A stretch of DNA of 64,000 nucleotides from an uncultured Sphingomonas sp. (GTDB taxonomy: Bacteria; Pseudomonadota; Alphaproteobacteria; Sphingomonadales; Sphingomonadaceae). The stretch spans positions 1 through 64,000 of the forward strand of contig CAJYOI010000038.1 of the NCBI GenBank assembly GCA_913776045.1. Reading direction: 5' to 3'. Every line of letters starts with the position of its first letter. The first letter of the stretch is position 1. The position numbers and the translations under genes were made by a program. Positions 8,949 to 17,812 of this stretch are shown one piece after another. The notes under the pieces are model-generated. The model did not search any database. It worked only from the letters and a program-made list of their open reading frames with translations, and was not told the DNA's origin.

Positions 8949-9500
8949 TTAATGCGCCAACCCCATGTCGCCGACCTTTTCCACCCAATAGGGGAAGAAC
9001 GCCGGGCGACGGTTGGACCAGCCGCTGGCGGTGGCCGCCGCTTCGCTGATCGATTGCAGCAGGCGACGGCGCAGGTCAGGATGTAGCGTCGGCAAGGCCG
9101 CGGCAGCACAGAAGGCGGCGGGCAGCCATGGGCGGCATTCCGCGCTCAGCAGCCGTTCGTACAGGAAGCGATAGGCCGAGAAGGTCGGCAGGCGCCCCTG
9201 GCCCAGGTCGAACGCCGACAGCGTCACCAGCGGCGCCATGAAGGGCTCCACGGCGTCAAGGCCACTGTCGTCGGGGATCATCGCGCGCAAGTCCGGCAAA
9301 CGATCGTACATCCGCGCCTGTGCCCGGATGCTTGCTGCCTCCACCACGTCGCGCGACCAGCGGGTCATCGCGTCGTTGCGGTCGAGCCCGATGTCGAGCG
9401 CGCGGCGGATATAGCGCTGCGTGCTTGCCGAAAAGCCTGCAAATTCCTTCATTTCGGCCAAAGTCATGGCACCTTCGGCCGGCTTCATCTTCGCGGTCAT
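8949..9500 (-). CDS. Conserved-looking hypothetical protein
   Basis: A 183-residue soluble protein, MTAKMKPAEGAMTLAEMKEF at its start, followed by a mostly helical sequence with many Arg and Ala. No signal peptide, membrane segment or catalytic motif is evident. A helix-turn-helix-like stretch (TLAEMKEFAGFSASTQRYIRR, about residues 12-32) could be read as DNA-binding but this is weak. The start at 9500 is preceded by GGTGGG; the frame is open about 28 codons further back. I do not recognise the family. Confidence 0.6.
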   Translation of the reverse strand: MTAKMKPAEGAMTLAEMKEFAGFSASTQRYIRRALDIGLDRNDAMTRWSRDVVEAASIRAQARMYDRLPDLRAMIPDDSGLDAVEPFMAPLVTLSAFDLGQGRLPTFSAYRFLYERLLSAECRPWLPAAFCAAAALPTLHPDLRRRLLQSISEAAATASGWSNRRPAFFPYWVEKVGDMGLAH

Positions 9501-9680
9501 TGTTACCCACCCCACCCAGAGTCGATCATCGGATGATGCGCCAGGATGGTTAACACTCCCCTTAACCAGCCGTTCGCCCGACATTCACAATCGATCACGA
9601 AATTCGCTGCGCCGCAACAAATGTTGCGACGAACCGACTTCGATTCGTCGCAATCTGTCGCATGAGCACTACGGTGACGG

Positions 9681-10727
9681 TCAAAGATCCATGCCGACGG
9701 AGAGGGCCGGCCCCGATCCCGGCCGTGCGTGACCCGCGACTCGCTGTCGCCAATCGACGGCGATCCTGACCGTCGGCCCAAGGATCGGAACACGGGCGCC
9801 GATCGTCGGGCCGACATCGAGCCGCGCGACCCCGCGCTGCACACCGCCCCACAGTCCGGCCCCGACATCGATCTTGATCGTGCCGAGTTCGGCCACTCCT
9901 CGCGTCGCCCGCGCGCTGCCATCGATGAAGTGCTCGACGCCGTTGCGGATGATGACACCTGCTTGCCCATAGCCCTCCAACCGGAACCCGGCGGGCAGTC
10001 GAGCCGCATCGACTCCGCCGCTGACGCCGACCGACGGGCCGCCCCGCGCACCGTCGAGGGCGATGCGATGTTCCGCTACGACCCGCAGCGGCACGCCGGC
10101 CGGTCGCCACGCGATCCCGAGCGACAGCTCCCGTCCCGCGCCGGCCGCAGGTGCCGCGATCCGTGCCGTAGCGGCCAGTCCGTGGATCAGCGCGTAATCG
10201 ACGCGGAGGCCACCCTGCGTTCCACCGAGCTGGGGTGCATAGGCGCTGCTGCCGGCACCGCCGCCGGATCGGGCGATCACCCAACTGCTGAAGCTCAGTC
10301 GCTTGCCGACGGAGGTCTGTGGCGAGGGAAGCGCGGGAAGAGGCGCGGTAGGTGGCAGGATTTCGGCCGGAGGTTGGCGGTCGCCGACAGGTAGCGCTGG
10401 CGATGGAAGGGCGACAAGCCCTGCCGGATGAGAAAGCTCTGTCGCTTGTGGCGCGATCGGTCGAGCAGGTCTGGATAGCATCGGCCCTGCAATCACGGAC
10501 GATCGGGCCGCGAACGATGGCGAAGGCGCGCGCTGTTCGAATGCAACAGCCAGCGCGGCAACGTCGGTCGGCGCGCTGGCGCTGGCCTCGATCGGCAGCG
10601 GCAGCACTTCGCGAACGGCATCGTCCAGCGCGCCACCCTCCGGCCAGGCCATGATTATTCTCAGCGTTACCCAACCCGTAGCGATCAGCGTCAGAAATCG
10701 CAGAGGGCGACCTGCCGCCGTCGTCAC
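9681..10727 (-). CDS. Beta-barrel-like envelope protein coupled to the NfrB-like transferase
   Basis: A 348-residue protein with one N-terminal hydrophobic segment (about 9-26), a long Pro/Ala-rich linker (about 30-150) and a C-terminal half with alternating hydrophobic and small residues (GGLRVDYAL, LRVVAEHRIAL, FRLEGYGQAGVI, VRIAVDWRQRV) ending in SVGMDL. Short amphipathic strands and an aromatic or hydrophobic end residue are typical of outer-membrane barrels. Its start overlaps the stop of the glycosyltransferase by four bases, so the two are coupled. In Escherichia coli nfrB partners with the outer-membrane protein NfrA; this may be a much shorter NfrA counterpart, which is inference. 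Confidence 0.55.
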   Translation of the reverse strand: MTTAAGRPLRFLTLIATGWVTLRIIMAWPEGGALDDAVREVLPLPIEASASAPTDVAALAVAFEQRAPSPSFAARSSVIAGPMLSRPARPIAPQATELSHPAGLVALPSPALPVGDRQPPAEILPPTAPLPALPSPQTSVGKRLSFSSWVIARSGGGAGSSAYAPQLGGTQGGLRVDYALIHGLAATARIAAPAAGAGRELSLGIAWRPAGVPLRVVAEHRIALDGARGGPSVGVSGGVDAARLPAGFRLEGYGQAGVIIRNGVEHFIDGSARATRGVAELGTIKIDVGAGLWGGVQRGVARLDVGPTIGARVPILGPTVRIAVDWRQRVAGHARPGSGPALSVGMDL

Positions 10728-12133
10728 GCTTTGGGCACTTCGTCGGGGAACTGATGGGCCGTCTTATCCCACTGTGCCGGCGCGCCGCGCAGCATCGCGA
10801 TGTAGCGGGTCATCGCCCGCCGCGCCGCTTCCATCGCCACGAAATTGCCGATCAGCATCCGCGGAGCCGATCGCAACGCTTCGCGCCACCCGTAGAGCTG
10901 ATGGACGAAGTACGCCCGGACGACGATCCGCCATAGCAACAGCACGATGTTCAGATAGATCAGCGTGACCAGCGCGTCCGGCAGCGGCGGCATGTCGGTG
11001 CCGGCCAGGTCGATCATAAGACAGGCGACCATCAGGATGGATGCCAGATAGGCGGCGATCAGCACGATGATCCCGACCGGTGCCCGTCGGTCGCGCAGCC
11101 GCATCCACCATTCGCCCAGATGCGGCGCACGCCCCCAGCCGGTGCGGTCCCAGCCGGCCAGTGCAATTCCGACCATCCACCGCGCCTTCTGACGGGCGGC
11201 GGGTACGAAGTTCTTCGGGAAATAGGCCTGGACCGCGACAGGCTTAGCGTCCGTCGCGACCACTTGGGCAAAGCGCATGCGTCCGCCCATCGCCGCGATC
11301 GTCAGACCCAGCTCATAGTCCTCGGTCAGGCTTTCCGCGTCGAACGGCTGGCCACCCCGGATCGCCGCGATCTTGCCGATCAGCGGGCGCGCGATGGCGC
11401 AGCCGACCCCGGCGAGCGGGAGCCCGGCGCCGACCGTGCCGCGCACGATCAGAGTCTTGCCGTGCGCCTCCGCGAATTCGTCCAGATAGGTCCCGCCCAC
11501 CAAGGGGGCCTTGTCATGCGGCAGGGGGATCACCGGCAACTGCACGGCGTCGGCCACCGACAGATAATGATCGATCACCGTCAGTTCGGCCGGATGCACC
11601 ATGTCCTCGGCATCATGCAGGATGATCGCGTCGAACGGGGCATCCAGCGCCGCTTCCTCCGCCCGCATCGATCGCCAGATCGCATTCAGGCAATCCGCCT
11701 TGGTCGTCGGGCCGGGGCGGGTGTTGACGACCAGACGGATCCGCGGGTCGGTTTCGGCGACCGTGACGATGGCGTCGATGGTGGGACGGTCGTTCGGATA
11801 GGCGCCGACGAAGACCGTCAGGCGGCTGGAAGCGAGGTTCTGCGACAGCGCGGCGAGCATCCGACCGATGACCGCGGATTCGTCCCATGCCGCGATAAAA
11901 ATCGCCAGCCGTCGCGCCCGCGGGCGCATGTCGGCAAGCGTCGGCACCCGTTCGCCGCGCCGCCAGCGCTTGATTCGGTGCCACAGGTATATCGCGTCGA
12001 CGACGCAATCGTCGATGCCGCCGACAAGCATCCCCACCGCCGCGAACAGCGTGAGTTCATAGGCGATGGTCGCCAGTACCCCGGCAAATGCGCCCCAGTC
12101 CAATCCTTGCCCCCCGGCGACTGCTGCGGGCAC
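10724..12133 (-). CDS. NfrB-like family 2 glycosyltransferase
   Basis: Inner-membrane processive-type GT2 enzyme. The 469 residues contain two N-terminal membrane segments (about 15-50), a catalytic domain with HDAEDMVHP (DxD-like, about 175), TEDYELG (about 270) and QKARWMVG (the Q-x-x-R-W equivalent, about 315), and two or three C-terminal membrane segments (about 350-415). The pattern matches the N-terminal part of NfrB, the phage N4 adsorption protein and exopolysaccharide synthase component, but the C-terminal MshEN-like region of long NfrB proteins is absent. The start is a GTG inside the loop of a large inverted repeat, and its position is uncertain. Coupled to the downstream barrel-like gene. 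Confidence 0.8.
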   Translation of the reverse strand: MPAAVAGGQGLDWGAFAGVLATIAYELTLFAAVGMLVGGIDDCVVDAIYLWHRIKRWRRGERVPTLADMRPRARRLAIFIAAWDESAVIGRMLAALSQNLASSRLTVFVGAYPNDRPTIDAIVTVAETDPRIRLVVNTRPGPTTKADCLNAIWRSMRAEEAALDAPFDAIILHDAEDMVHPAELTVIDHYLSVADAVQLPVIPLPHDKAPLVGGTYLDEFAEAHGKTLIVRGTVGAGLPLAGVGCAIARPLIGKIAAIRGGQPFDAESLTEDYELGLTIAAMGGRMRFAQVVATDAKPVAVQAYFPKNFVPAARQKARWMVGIALAGWDRTGWGRAPHLGEWWMRLRDRRAPVGIIVLIAAYLASILMVACLMIDLAGTDMPPLPDALVTLIYLNIVLLLWRIVVRAYFVHQLYGWREALRSAPRMLIGNFVAMEAARRAMTRYIAMLRGAPAQWDKTAHQFPDEVPKA

Positions 12134-12167
12134 CGTTCAACCTGGATCAGGCCGGGGGCAAGGATTG
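12101..12167 (-). promoter_or_regulatory. Inverted repeat enclosing the glycosyltransferase start
   Basis: An 18-base arm at 12101-12118 pairs with 17 bases at 12151-12167 with a single bulged base. The 32-base loop contains the proposed GTG start at 12131-12133. One arm is inside the reading frame and the other in the leader. A direct repeat of GTTCAACCTG (12135-12144 and 12172-12181) lies across the right arm. An mRNA hairpin that hides the start site is plausible; a protein operator is the alternative. Confidence 0.5.
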
Positions 12168-12354
12168 TTAGGTTCAACCTGACTTCAAAACCCGGGCCGC
12201 CCAGCGCCTTCGCACCGGTTCGACACGAGAGAACCAATCCACGATTCGCGCGTTGCCTGTCCCGGTCCTTTCCCCTTTCGGGACCAGTGCGTAACGGGCG
12301 CACTCGGCCGCGTCGGCGCTTATCTGCGGCGCGGCCGCTTGCGCTTCGTGGGTC

Positions 12355-12813
12355 TTACGGCCCGTTACCGCCGCCGCCCGGTGCCCCGGCGGCGCCGACA
12401 GTACCGATGTTGCCGAACAGATCCTGGAAGAAGCCCCGCTCGCGGCCCAGCGTCGGCGTCTTCCTGCTCTCGGGCGTGATCGACGCGACCTGCTCCAGGC
12501 CCATGCGGTCGATCGCAGTCACAACGCCCGCGTCGTTGAAACGGACGCGCAGGGTCGACTGCTGGACCGGGCGCGGGTTGTTGAACGCCAGATTGCGGGT
12601 ATCGCGCGCGACATAATACCAGTCGCCCTGGCCGAACTGGCCAGCGATCGTCGGCTGGCCCATGACCTGCCGGACCGACTCGCGGTTGTCGACGCCCGGC
12701 TGGATCGAATTGACCAGATCGGCATCGATCACATAGCCCTGATGGCCACGCAGCTGGGTGCAGCCCGCTAGGGCGACGCCGCACAGGAGCGTCAGGGCAA
12801 GGGATCGGAACAT
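12355..12813 (-). CDS. bamE: Outer-membrane assembly lipoprotein BamE
   Basis: Component of the Bam complex that folds beta-barrel proteins into the outer membrane. The 152-residue product has a lipoprotein signal (VALAGC) and then the SmpA/OmlA domain, with the typical IQPGVDNRESVRQVMGQPT loop and WYYVARDTRN strand. A low-complexity Gly/Pro tail ends the protein. The start at MFRSLALTLL matches the signal-peptide length; the frame extends eight codons further back. It is divergent from the UQCC gene, as in many alphaproteobacteria. Confidence 0.9.
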   Translation of the reverse strand: MFRSLALTLLCGVALAGCTQLRGHQGYVIDADLVNSIQPGVDNRESVRQVMGQPTIAGQFGQGDWYYVARDTRNLAFNNPRPVQQSTLRVRFNDAGVVTAIDRMGLEQVASITPESRKTPTLGRERGFFQDLFGNIGTVGAAGAPGGGGNGP

Positions 12814-12945
12814 TCGGGTCTCCGGCACACGGCACATTGCTTACTGGGGCAGAGGCGTTGCAACCGCGCCCGATCGCCTCAATATGCGCGGGAAGGCCGC
12901 GGGACAAGCGCCGCGCGCCAAGGCGAATTTTAAGGACGCGACACG

Positions 12946-13449
12946 TTGGCATTTCTGGAACGCCTGTTCGGCCGCAAGGACGAGGCCGCCTCCCTGTATC
13001 GCGCGGTGGTCGAACGCGCCCGCGCCGCGCATTGGTATGAAACAGGCGACGTCGCCGACACGATCGATGGCCGGTTCGACATGATCGCGGCGGTGCTGAG
13101 TATCGTCCTGCTGCGGATCGAGGCCGAGCCGGGCGCGGAAAGCTTTGGCGTGGCACTGGCCGAGCGGTTCGTCGACGACATGGACCCTCAGCTGCGCGAG
13201 ATCGGTATCGGCGACATCGTGGTCGGCAAGCATGTCGGCAAGATGATGTCGATGCTGGGCGGGCGGCTGGGCGCCTATCGTCAGGGGCTGGCAGCGGGGT
13301 CGCTCGATCCGGCGCTGCTGCGCAACCTCTACCGGGACCAGCATCCGGGCGATGCGGCACTGGCACATGTCCGCGGCAGCCTGATGTCGCTGCACGCTGC
13401 GCTGGCGAAGACGGAGCTCGACGCGCTGAAGGCCGGGCAGCTGCCATGA
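12946..13449 (+). CDS. Ubiquinol-cytochrome c chaperone family protein
   Basis: A 167-residue soluble helical protein of the UQCC/CBP3 family, which helps assemble cytochrome b of the bc1 complex in mitochondria and alphaproteobacteria. Family features are FLERLFGRK at the start, RFDMIAAVLSIVLLR, FVDDMDPQLREIGIGDIVVGKHVGKMM and YR near the end. The start is TTG with AAGGA about ten bases upstream. It overlaps the next gene by four bases (13446-13449), giving a coupled UQCC-DUF177 pair. Confidence 0.85.
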   Translation: MAFLERLFGRKDEAASLYRAVVERARAAHWYETGDVADTIDGRFDMIAAVLSIVLLRIEAEPGAESFGVALAERFVDDMDPQLREIGIGDIVVGKHVGKMMSMLGGRLGAYRQGLAAGSLDPALLRNLYRDQHPGDAALAHVRGSLMSLHAALAKTELDALKAGQLP

Positions 13450-13982
13450 GCCAGCCTCTGGAATTCTCGCGCCCGCGTCGCCTCGACACCATCGGCGAAG
13501 GCAGCGTGACGGTGACGATCGAGGCCGATGCCGAGGAACGTCGCAAACTCGCCGGCCGGTTCGGCCTGCGCTCGCTCGATCGGCTGGAGGCGACCTACAC
13601 GCTGCGTCGCGACGCAGCAGGCATCGTCGCGGCGGGCACGTTGCAGGCGGAGGCGGTACAGGCCTGCACGGCGACCGGCGACCCGGTGCCGGCGACGATC
13701 GACGAACGTTTCGACATCCGGTTCCTGCCGGAAACCGACGGCGACATGGCCGAAGAGGTCGAACTCGACACCGGCGACATGGACACGATGTTCTATTCGG
13801 GCGCGGCGATCGACCTGGGCGAGGCGGCGGCGGAGACGTTCGCACTGGCGCTCGACCCCTATCCGCGTGCGCCGGGCGCCGAAGCGGTGCTGCGCGAAGC
13901 CGGGGTCAAGACCGAGGAGGAAGCCAAGCCGGCGGGTGCGCTTGCCGGACTGAAGGATCTGCTGGAGAAAAAGAGCGGATGA
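13446..13982 (+). CDS. YceD family (DUF177) protein
   Basis: A 178-residue member of the YceD/DUF177 family, linked in bacteria and plants to accumulation of 23S rRNA. The core is ERRKLAGRFGLRSLDRLEATYTLRR-like followed by VQACTATGDPVPATIDERFDIRF and a strongly acidic segment around residues 100-120. The start codon overlaps the stop of the UQCC gene and its own stop overlaps the start of the membrane gene downstream, so all three are translationally coupled. Confidence 0.85.
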   Translation: MSQPLEFSRPRRLDTIGEGSVTVTIEADAEERRKLAGRFGLRSLDRLEATYTLRRDAAGIVAAGTLQAEAVQACTATGDPVPATIDERFDIRFLPETDGDMAEEVELDTGDMDTMFYSGAAIDLGEAAAETFALALDPYPRAPGAEAVLREAGVKTEEEAKPAGALAGLKDLLEKKSG

Positions 13983-14572
13983 TCGCCGCCATCGCCCTCC
14001 TCCTGCTTGCGATGTGCACGATCATCGCGCTGTCGGCGGCGCCGCGGCGGATCATCGTGTCGGCGCCGGCCGCGCTGCTGGCGGCGATACTGCTGGTCGA
14101 GGAAGCCGGTGTCGCACCGCGCATCGCGATCATGATCGCGCTGGTCGTCGCCTTTCTGCTGGCGGTTGTGAACACGTCCGCGACGCCGAAAGGGGCATCG
14201 GCCCCGCCGGCCGGCGTGCTCGCGTGGGAGCGGCTGACCGGGGCGGCGGGCATCCTGACGCGCGGGCGGATCACGACGCTGAAGCGCCGCTATGACACGC
14301 TGCTGTCGCGCGACGGCGCGATCGACCCGTTCTCGACGTTCGGCGAACTGCAGATCAAGCTCGAACGCCGCGTCCCCGAACTGATCGACAACTATCTCGA
14401 CGAGGCCGCGAGCGCACCGACGCTCAGGCGACATGTGCTGATGACCGAGCTGCTGGGCGAGATAGAGGGGCTGGTCGTGCGTGCCGAGGCGGTCGACCCG
14501 CATGCGCTGGCCCGCATAGACCGGCGGCGGGCGTTGAAGAACCATCTGAAGGGCGACGATCAGTCCTCCTGA
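13979..14572 (+). CDS. Hypothetical membrane protein
   Basis: A 197-residue protein with two or three hydrophobic segments in its first 65 residues, then a soluble helical domain (about 80-190) rich in Arg and Glu with a tail ending KGDDQSS. Not assignable to a family from sequence alone. It is the last gene of the UQCC-DUF177 unit, joined by a four-base overlap, so a role alongside these envelope or translation proteins is possible but unproven. Its last 13 bases overlap the end of the Mfd-like gene on the other strand. Confidence 0.65.
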   Translation: MIAAIALLLLAMCTIIALSAAPRRIIVSAPAALLAAILLVEEAGVAPRIAIMIALVVAFLLAVVNTSATPKGASAPPAGVLAWERLTGAAGILTRGRITTLKRRYDTLLSRDGAIDPFSTFGELQIKLERRVPELIDNYLDEAASAPTLRRHVLMTELLGEIEGLVVRAEAVDPHALARIDRRRALKNHLKGDDQSS

Positions 14573-17500
14573 AGCGCCTCCAGCACCTCGCCGACCCGTT
14601 CGAGCCGGGCATCGTCGTCTGGAATCGCGGTCGCGTCGATCCAGCGCCCGTCCTTGTCCTTCAGCCCCGCCGCCGACCAGTCGGCCATGCGATCGATCGG
14701 CGTGAAGGCGATCGCGGCGGGCCCGCCGGCAATCGCGGCAACGCCGGCACTGTGGGCGAGCAGGCGCACGCGCATCCACGCGATGAGCCGCAACGCGGGT
14801 GGGGGCAGCGCGCCGAAGCGGTCTTCCAGCTCTTCTTCGAATGCGTCGAGATCGGCGGCATCGGCGATCCGCACGAGGCGCATGTAGAGTGACAGCCGCA
14901 CGCCCGCTTCCGGAATCCAGTCGTCGGGCAGATGCCCGACCGCGCCGAGGGTCAGGTCGGGCAGCGGCGTCGGCGCCGGCTCGCCCCGCGCGGTGCGTAG
15001 CGCGTGGGTCAGCAGATGCTGGTACAGGTCGATGCCGATCAGCTTCATATGCCCCGCCTGTTCCTCGCCCAGCAGGTCGCCCGCGCCACGCATGTCGAGG
15101 TCCTGCGCGCTGATCGCGAAGCCCGCGCCCAGCCGGTCGAACGCTTGCAACGTTTCCAGTCGCTTCAGCGTGCGGTCGGCGATCGTCTTGCCCGCTTCGG
15201 TCGTCAGCAGGATCTGCCCGCGCCGCCCGCCGCGCCCGACGCGGCCGCGGAGCTGGTGGAGTTGGGCAAGGCCGAAACGGTCGGCGCGGTGGACGATCAT
15301 CGTGTTGGCACGCGGCACGTCGAGCCCCGCCTCAATGATGTTGGTCGCCAGCAGCACCGATCCGTCGCCCGCCGCAAAGCCGGTCATCACTTCGTCGATC
15401 TCGGCCGCTGGCAGCTTGCCGTGCGCGACGACCAGACCGAGTTCGGGGACCAGCCGGCGCAGCTTGTCCTCCAGTGGTGCGATGTCCTCGATCCGCGGTA
15501 CGACGACGAAGCTCTGCCCGCCGCGCGCTTCCTCGCGCAACAGCGCGGCGCGGACAGTGGCGTCGTCGAACTGGCCGACTACGGTGCGAATCGGCTGTCG
15601 CCGCGCGGGTGGCGTCGCGATGACCGATACCGCCTGCAGGCCGATCAAGGCGCTCTGCAACGTGCGCGGGATCGGCGTCGCGCTGAGCAACAGGCTGTGA
15701 CCGGCGCCCAGGCCGCCAAGCTTCGCCTTTTGCGCGGCACCGAAGCGTTGTTCCTCATCGATCGCGACCAGTGCCAGGTCGGCGAAGGTGACGCCCTTGC
15801 CCGCGACCGCGGCGGTGCCGACGACGATGCGGATCGATCCGTCAGCCAGGCCCGCCTTTACCCGCTTCGCCTCTGCCGGCGTCGACAGGCGCGAGAGCGC
15901 GGCGACCTCGATGCCGGTATTGGCAAAGCGTTTGCGGAAGGTGTCGAGATGCTGGCGGACCAGCACCGTCGTCGGTGCCGCGACGACGACCTGTCGCCCG
16001 GCGAGCGCGACCATCGCCGCGGCGCGCAAAGCGACTTCGGTCTTGCCATAACCGACGTCGCCGACGACCAGCCGATCCATCGGCTTGCCCGACGCGAGGT
16101 CGTCGCGAATCGCGGCGATGGCGCGGGCCTGGTCGGGCGTCTCGGTGAAGGGAAAGGCTGCGGCGAATTTTTCATAGGCCGCGGCGTCAGGAACGACGGG
16201 GTCGGTCGTCCGGGCGGCGCGGTCTTCGGCGACCTTGGCGAGGGCGCGGGCGCTTTCCGCGATGGCGCGGTCTATGTCCGCCCGGCGCCTGTCCCAGCTC
16301 GATCCGTCGAGGCTGTCGAGCGCGACCGCATCGCCATCGGCACCATAGCGCCACAGCCGGTCCGCCTCGGCCAGGCCGACGACGCGCCGTCCACCGCGGG
16401 CATATTCCAGCGCGACGCCTTCGTCGCCGTCGGCAAGCGTTTCCAGCCCCAGCACGCGGCCGATGCCATAGCGTTCGTGGACGACCAGATCGCCGATCGC
16501 GACTTCGCCCACCGACAGCGCGGCCAGCCCGTCGGCTGCGCGATCGTCGCGACCCGCGCGCCCGCCGAGCAGATCAGCGGCGGCGACAACCGTCACATGG
16601 CCTGCGACGAGGCCGCGCGGCAGCGGCGCACAGATCGCCAGGACGTCGCCCGCCTTGGCTTTTGCGACCGCCGACCAATTTTCCGCATCGACGATCGTAG
16701 TCTTCAGCCGCTTCGCCAGACGGGGTTTCAGGAAGCGCAGATCGCGTGCCACGCCGGCAATGACCAACGGCCCTTCCGCCAGCGTCGCGCGGGCGAAGCG
16801 GGCGAAGGCGGCGGTCGGATCCTTGCGCTCGACGAAGCGCGGCGGCGGTGGCGCGCTGTCGGCGTCGAGCGGCACTGTGGCGCGGGCTTCCACGGTCGCC
16901 TCCCAGTCCTCGGCCGTCACCGGCGGGGTTTTTCCTCGCACCGTTTCTCCGGCAAGTACGGCCAGTCGCTCGCGACGCTCCTCGGCGTCGGTGTCGACCA
17001 TCACCGCCGCGTCCGGTAGATGGTCGAGGATCGTCGCGGTGCGCGCCGCCTCGGGCTCCGCCGCGCGGCCGATCGCCAGGCGGTCGCACGTCGCGATGCT
17101 CCGCTGGGTCAGTGCATCGTACCAGTCGATGCTCGCGATGCGACCGTCGTCGTCGATCGTGATGCGCGCCGGACCGGTCGCATCGACCGGATAGACGTCG
17201 ATCGCCCGCCCGCGCACGGCGAATTCGCCGGGTTCGTCGACGCGGTCGTCGTCGCGGTAGCCGATGTCCTGCGCCAGCGTGCGGAACGCGTCGCCCGCGA
17301 TCTCCTGGCCGATCGTCAGCAACGGCGGTTCGGCGGCGAACGCCTCGGGCGGTGCGATCCTCTCGAGCGTGGCGGCGACGGGGATGATCAGGATCGGCGC
17401 GGTCTTGCCGCGGATGTGGAGCGCGTGGAGCGCCGACACGCGGGCGCCGATGTTCGCCGCCGATGCGCCTGCCGCCTCGCCGGGCAACGCGTCGCTGGCG

Positions 17501-17688
17501 GGATAATGGACGACCATACGCTCCGGCGCCAGCGCGCGCACCATCGTCGCGACCATATCGGCGCGCCCATGGTCACGGGCGATGAGGACCAGACCGGCGG
17601 GCGCCTTTGCCGCGATCGCCTGGATGGCGACCGCTGCCGGGGTGAGGGGAGCGATGGTCGGGGTCGGCGGGGGCGGCGGCTGAAGCAA
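14560..17688 (-). CDS. Short Mfd-like transcription-repair coupling helicase
   Basis: A 1042-residue superfamily 2 helicase with the Mfd plan: degenerate UvrB-like N-terminal module (1-400), an RNA-polymerase-interacting-type domain (GDLVVHERYGIGRVLGLE, about 410-470), RecG-like helicase domains with GDVGYGKTEVALRAA (Walker A), DEEQRFG (motif II), SATPIPRTL, a TRG-type region around QLRGRVGRGGRRG, and the C-terminal domain 7. Canonical Mfd is about 1150 residues; the shortening lies mainly in the N-terminal half. Alphaproteobacterial mfd often sits beside sdhE, which is not here, so this may be a paralogue rather than the main mfd. It starts MLQPPPPPTP. Confidence 0.8.
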   Translation of the reverse strand: MLQPPPPPTPTIAPLTPAAVAIQAIAAKAPAGLVLIARDHGRADMVATMVRALAPERMVVHYPASDALPGEAAGASAANIGARVSALHALHIRGKTAPILIIPVAATLERIAPPEAFAAEPPLLTIGQEIAGDAFRTLAQDIGYRDDDRVDEPGEFAVRGRAIDVYPVDATGPARITIDDDGRIASIDWYDALTQRSIATCDRLAIGRAAEPEAARTATILDHLPDAAVMVDTDAEERRERLAVLAGETVRGKTPPVTAEDWEATVEARATVPLDADSAPPPPRFVERKDPTAAFARFARATLAEGPLVIAGVARDLRFLKPRLAKRLKTTIVDAENWSAVAKAKAGDVLAICAPLPRGLVAGHVTVVAAADLLGGRAGRDDRAADGLAALSVGEVAIGDLVVHERYGIGRVLGLETLADGDEGVALEYARGGRRVVGLAEADRLWRYGADGDAVALDSLDGSSWDRRRADIDRAIAESARALAKVAEDRAARTTDPVVPDAAAYEKFAAAFPFTETPDQARAIAAIRDDLASGKPMDRLVVGDVGYGKTEVALRAAAMVALAGRQVVVAAPTTVLVRQHLDTFRKRFANTGIEVAALSRLSTPAEAKRVKAGLADGSIRIVVGTAAVAGKGVTFADLALVAIDEEQRFGAAQKAKLGGLGAGHSLLLSATPIPRTLQSALIGLQAVSVIATPPARRQPIRTVVGQFDDATVRAALLREEARGGQSFVVVPRIEDIAPLEDKLRRLVPELGLVVAHGKLPAAEIDEVMTGFAAGDGSVLLATNIIEAGLDVPRANTMIVHRADRFGLAQLHQLRGRVGRGGRRGQILLTTEAGKTIADRTLKRLETLQAFDRLGAGFAISAQDLDMRGAGDLLGEEQAGHMKLIGIDLYQHLLTHALRTARGEPAPTPLPDLTLGAVGHLPDDWIPEAGVRLSLYMRLVRIADAADLDAFEEELEDRFGALPPPALRLIAWMRVRLLAHSAGVAAIAGGPAAIAFTPIDRMADWSAAGLKDKDGRWIDATAIPDDDARLERVGEVLEALQED

Positions 17689-17772
17689 GGTCGGTGTCCG
17701 AAGAGCGGCGGAACTGCCGGGACTTCGGCGAACGTCGGGTCGGGCCCGCCGTTCCGTTCCTACATAGCGCTC

Positions 17773-17786
17773 TTGATCGGGATCAA
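17773..17786. promoter_or_regulatory. Perfect FNR/FixK-type operator
   Basis: TTGAT, four bases, ATCAA: an exact match to the FNR/FixK/Anr binding consensus, in the 124-base gap between the divergent Mfd-like gene and the DUF6894-like/Crp-Fnr gene pair. Its centre is about 33 bases before the proposed ATG of the DUF6894-like gene, too close for standard class II activation of that start, so autorepression or control of the leftward gene should also be considered. Confidence 0.7.
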
Positions 17787-17812
17787 AGCATCAGATGGCA
17801 CGTTGGAAGGTA

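Noticed and set aside
12301-12354. Short GC-rich palindromes after bamE considered as a terminator
   Set aside because: No T tract and the pairing is weak compared with chance in such GC-rich DNA.
15004-17019. A 671-codon open frame antisense to the Mfd-like gene
   Set aside because: It is the GC-rich shadow of the helicase gene, has no recognisable domain and no ribosome site; other long antisense frames (for example 1577-2959, 11120-12616, 37393-39342) are of the same kind.
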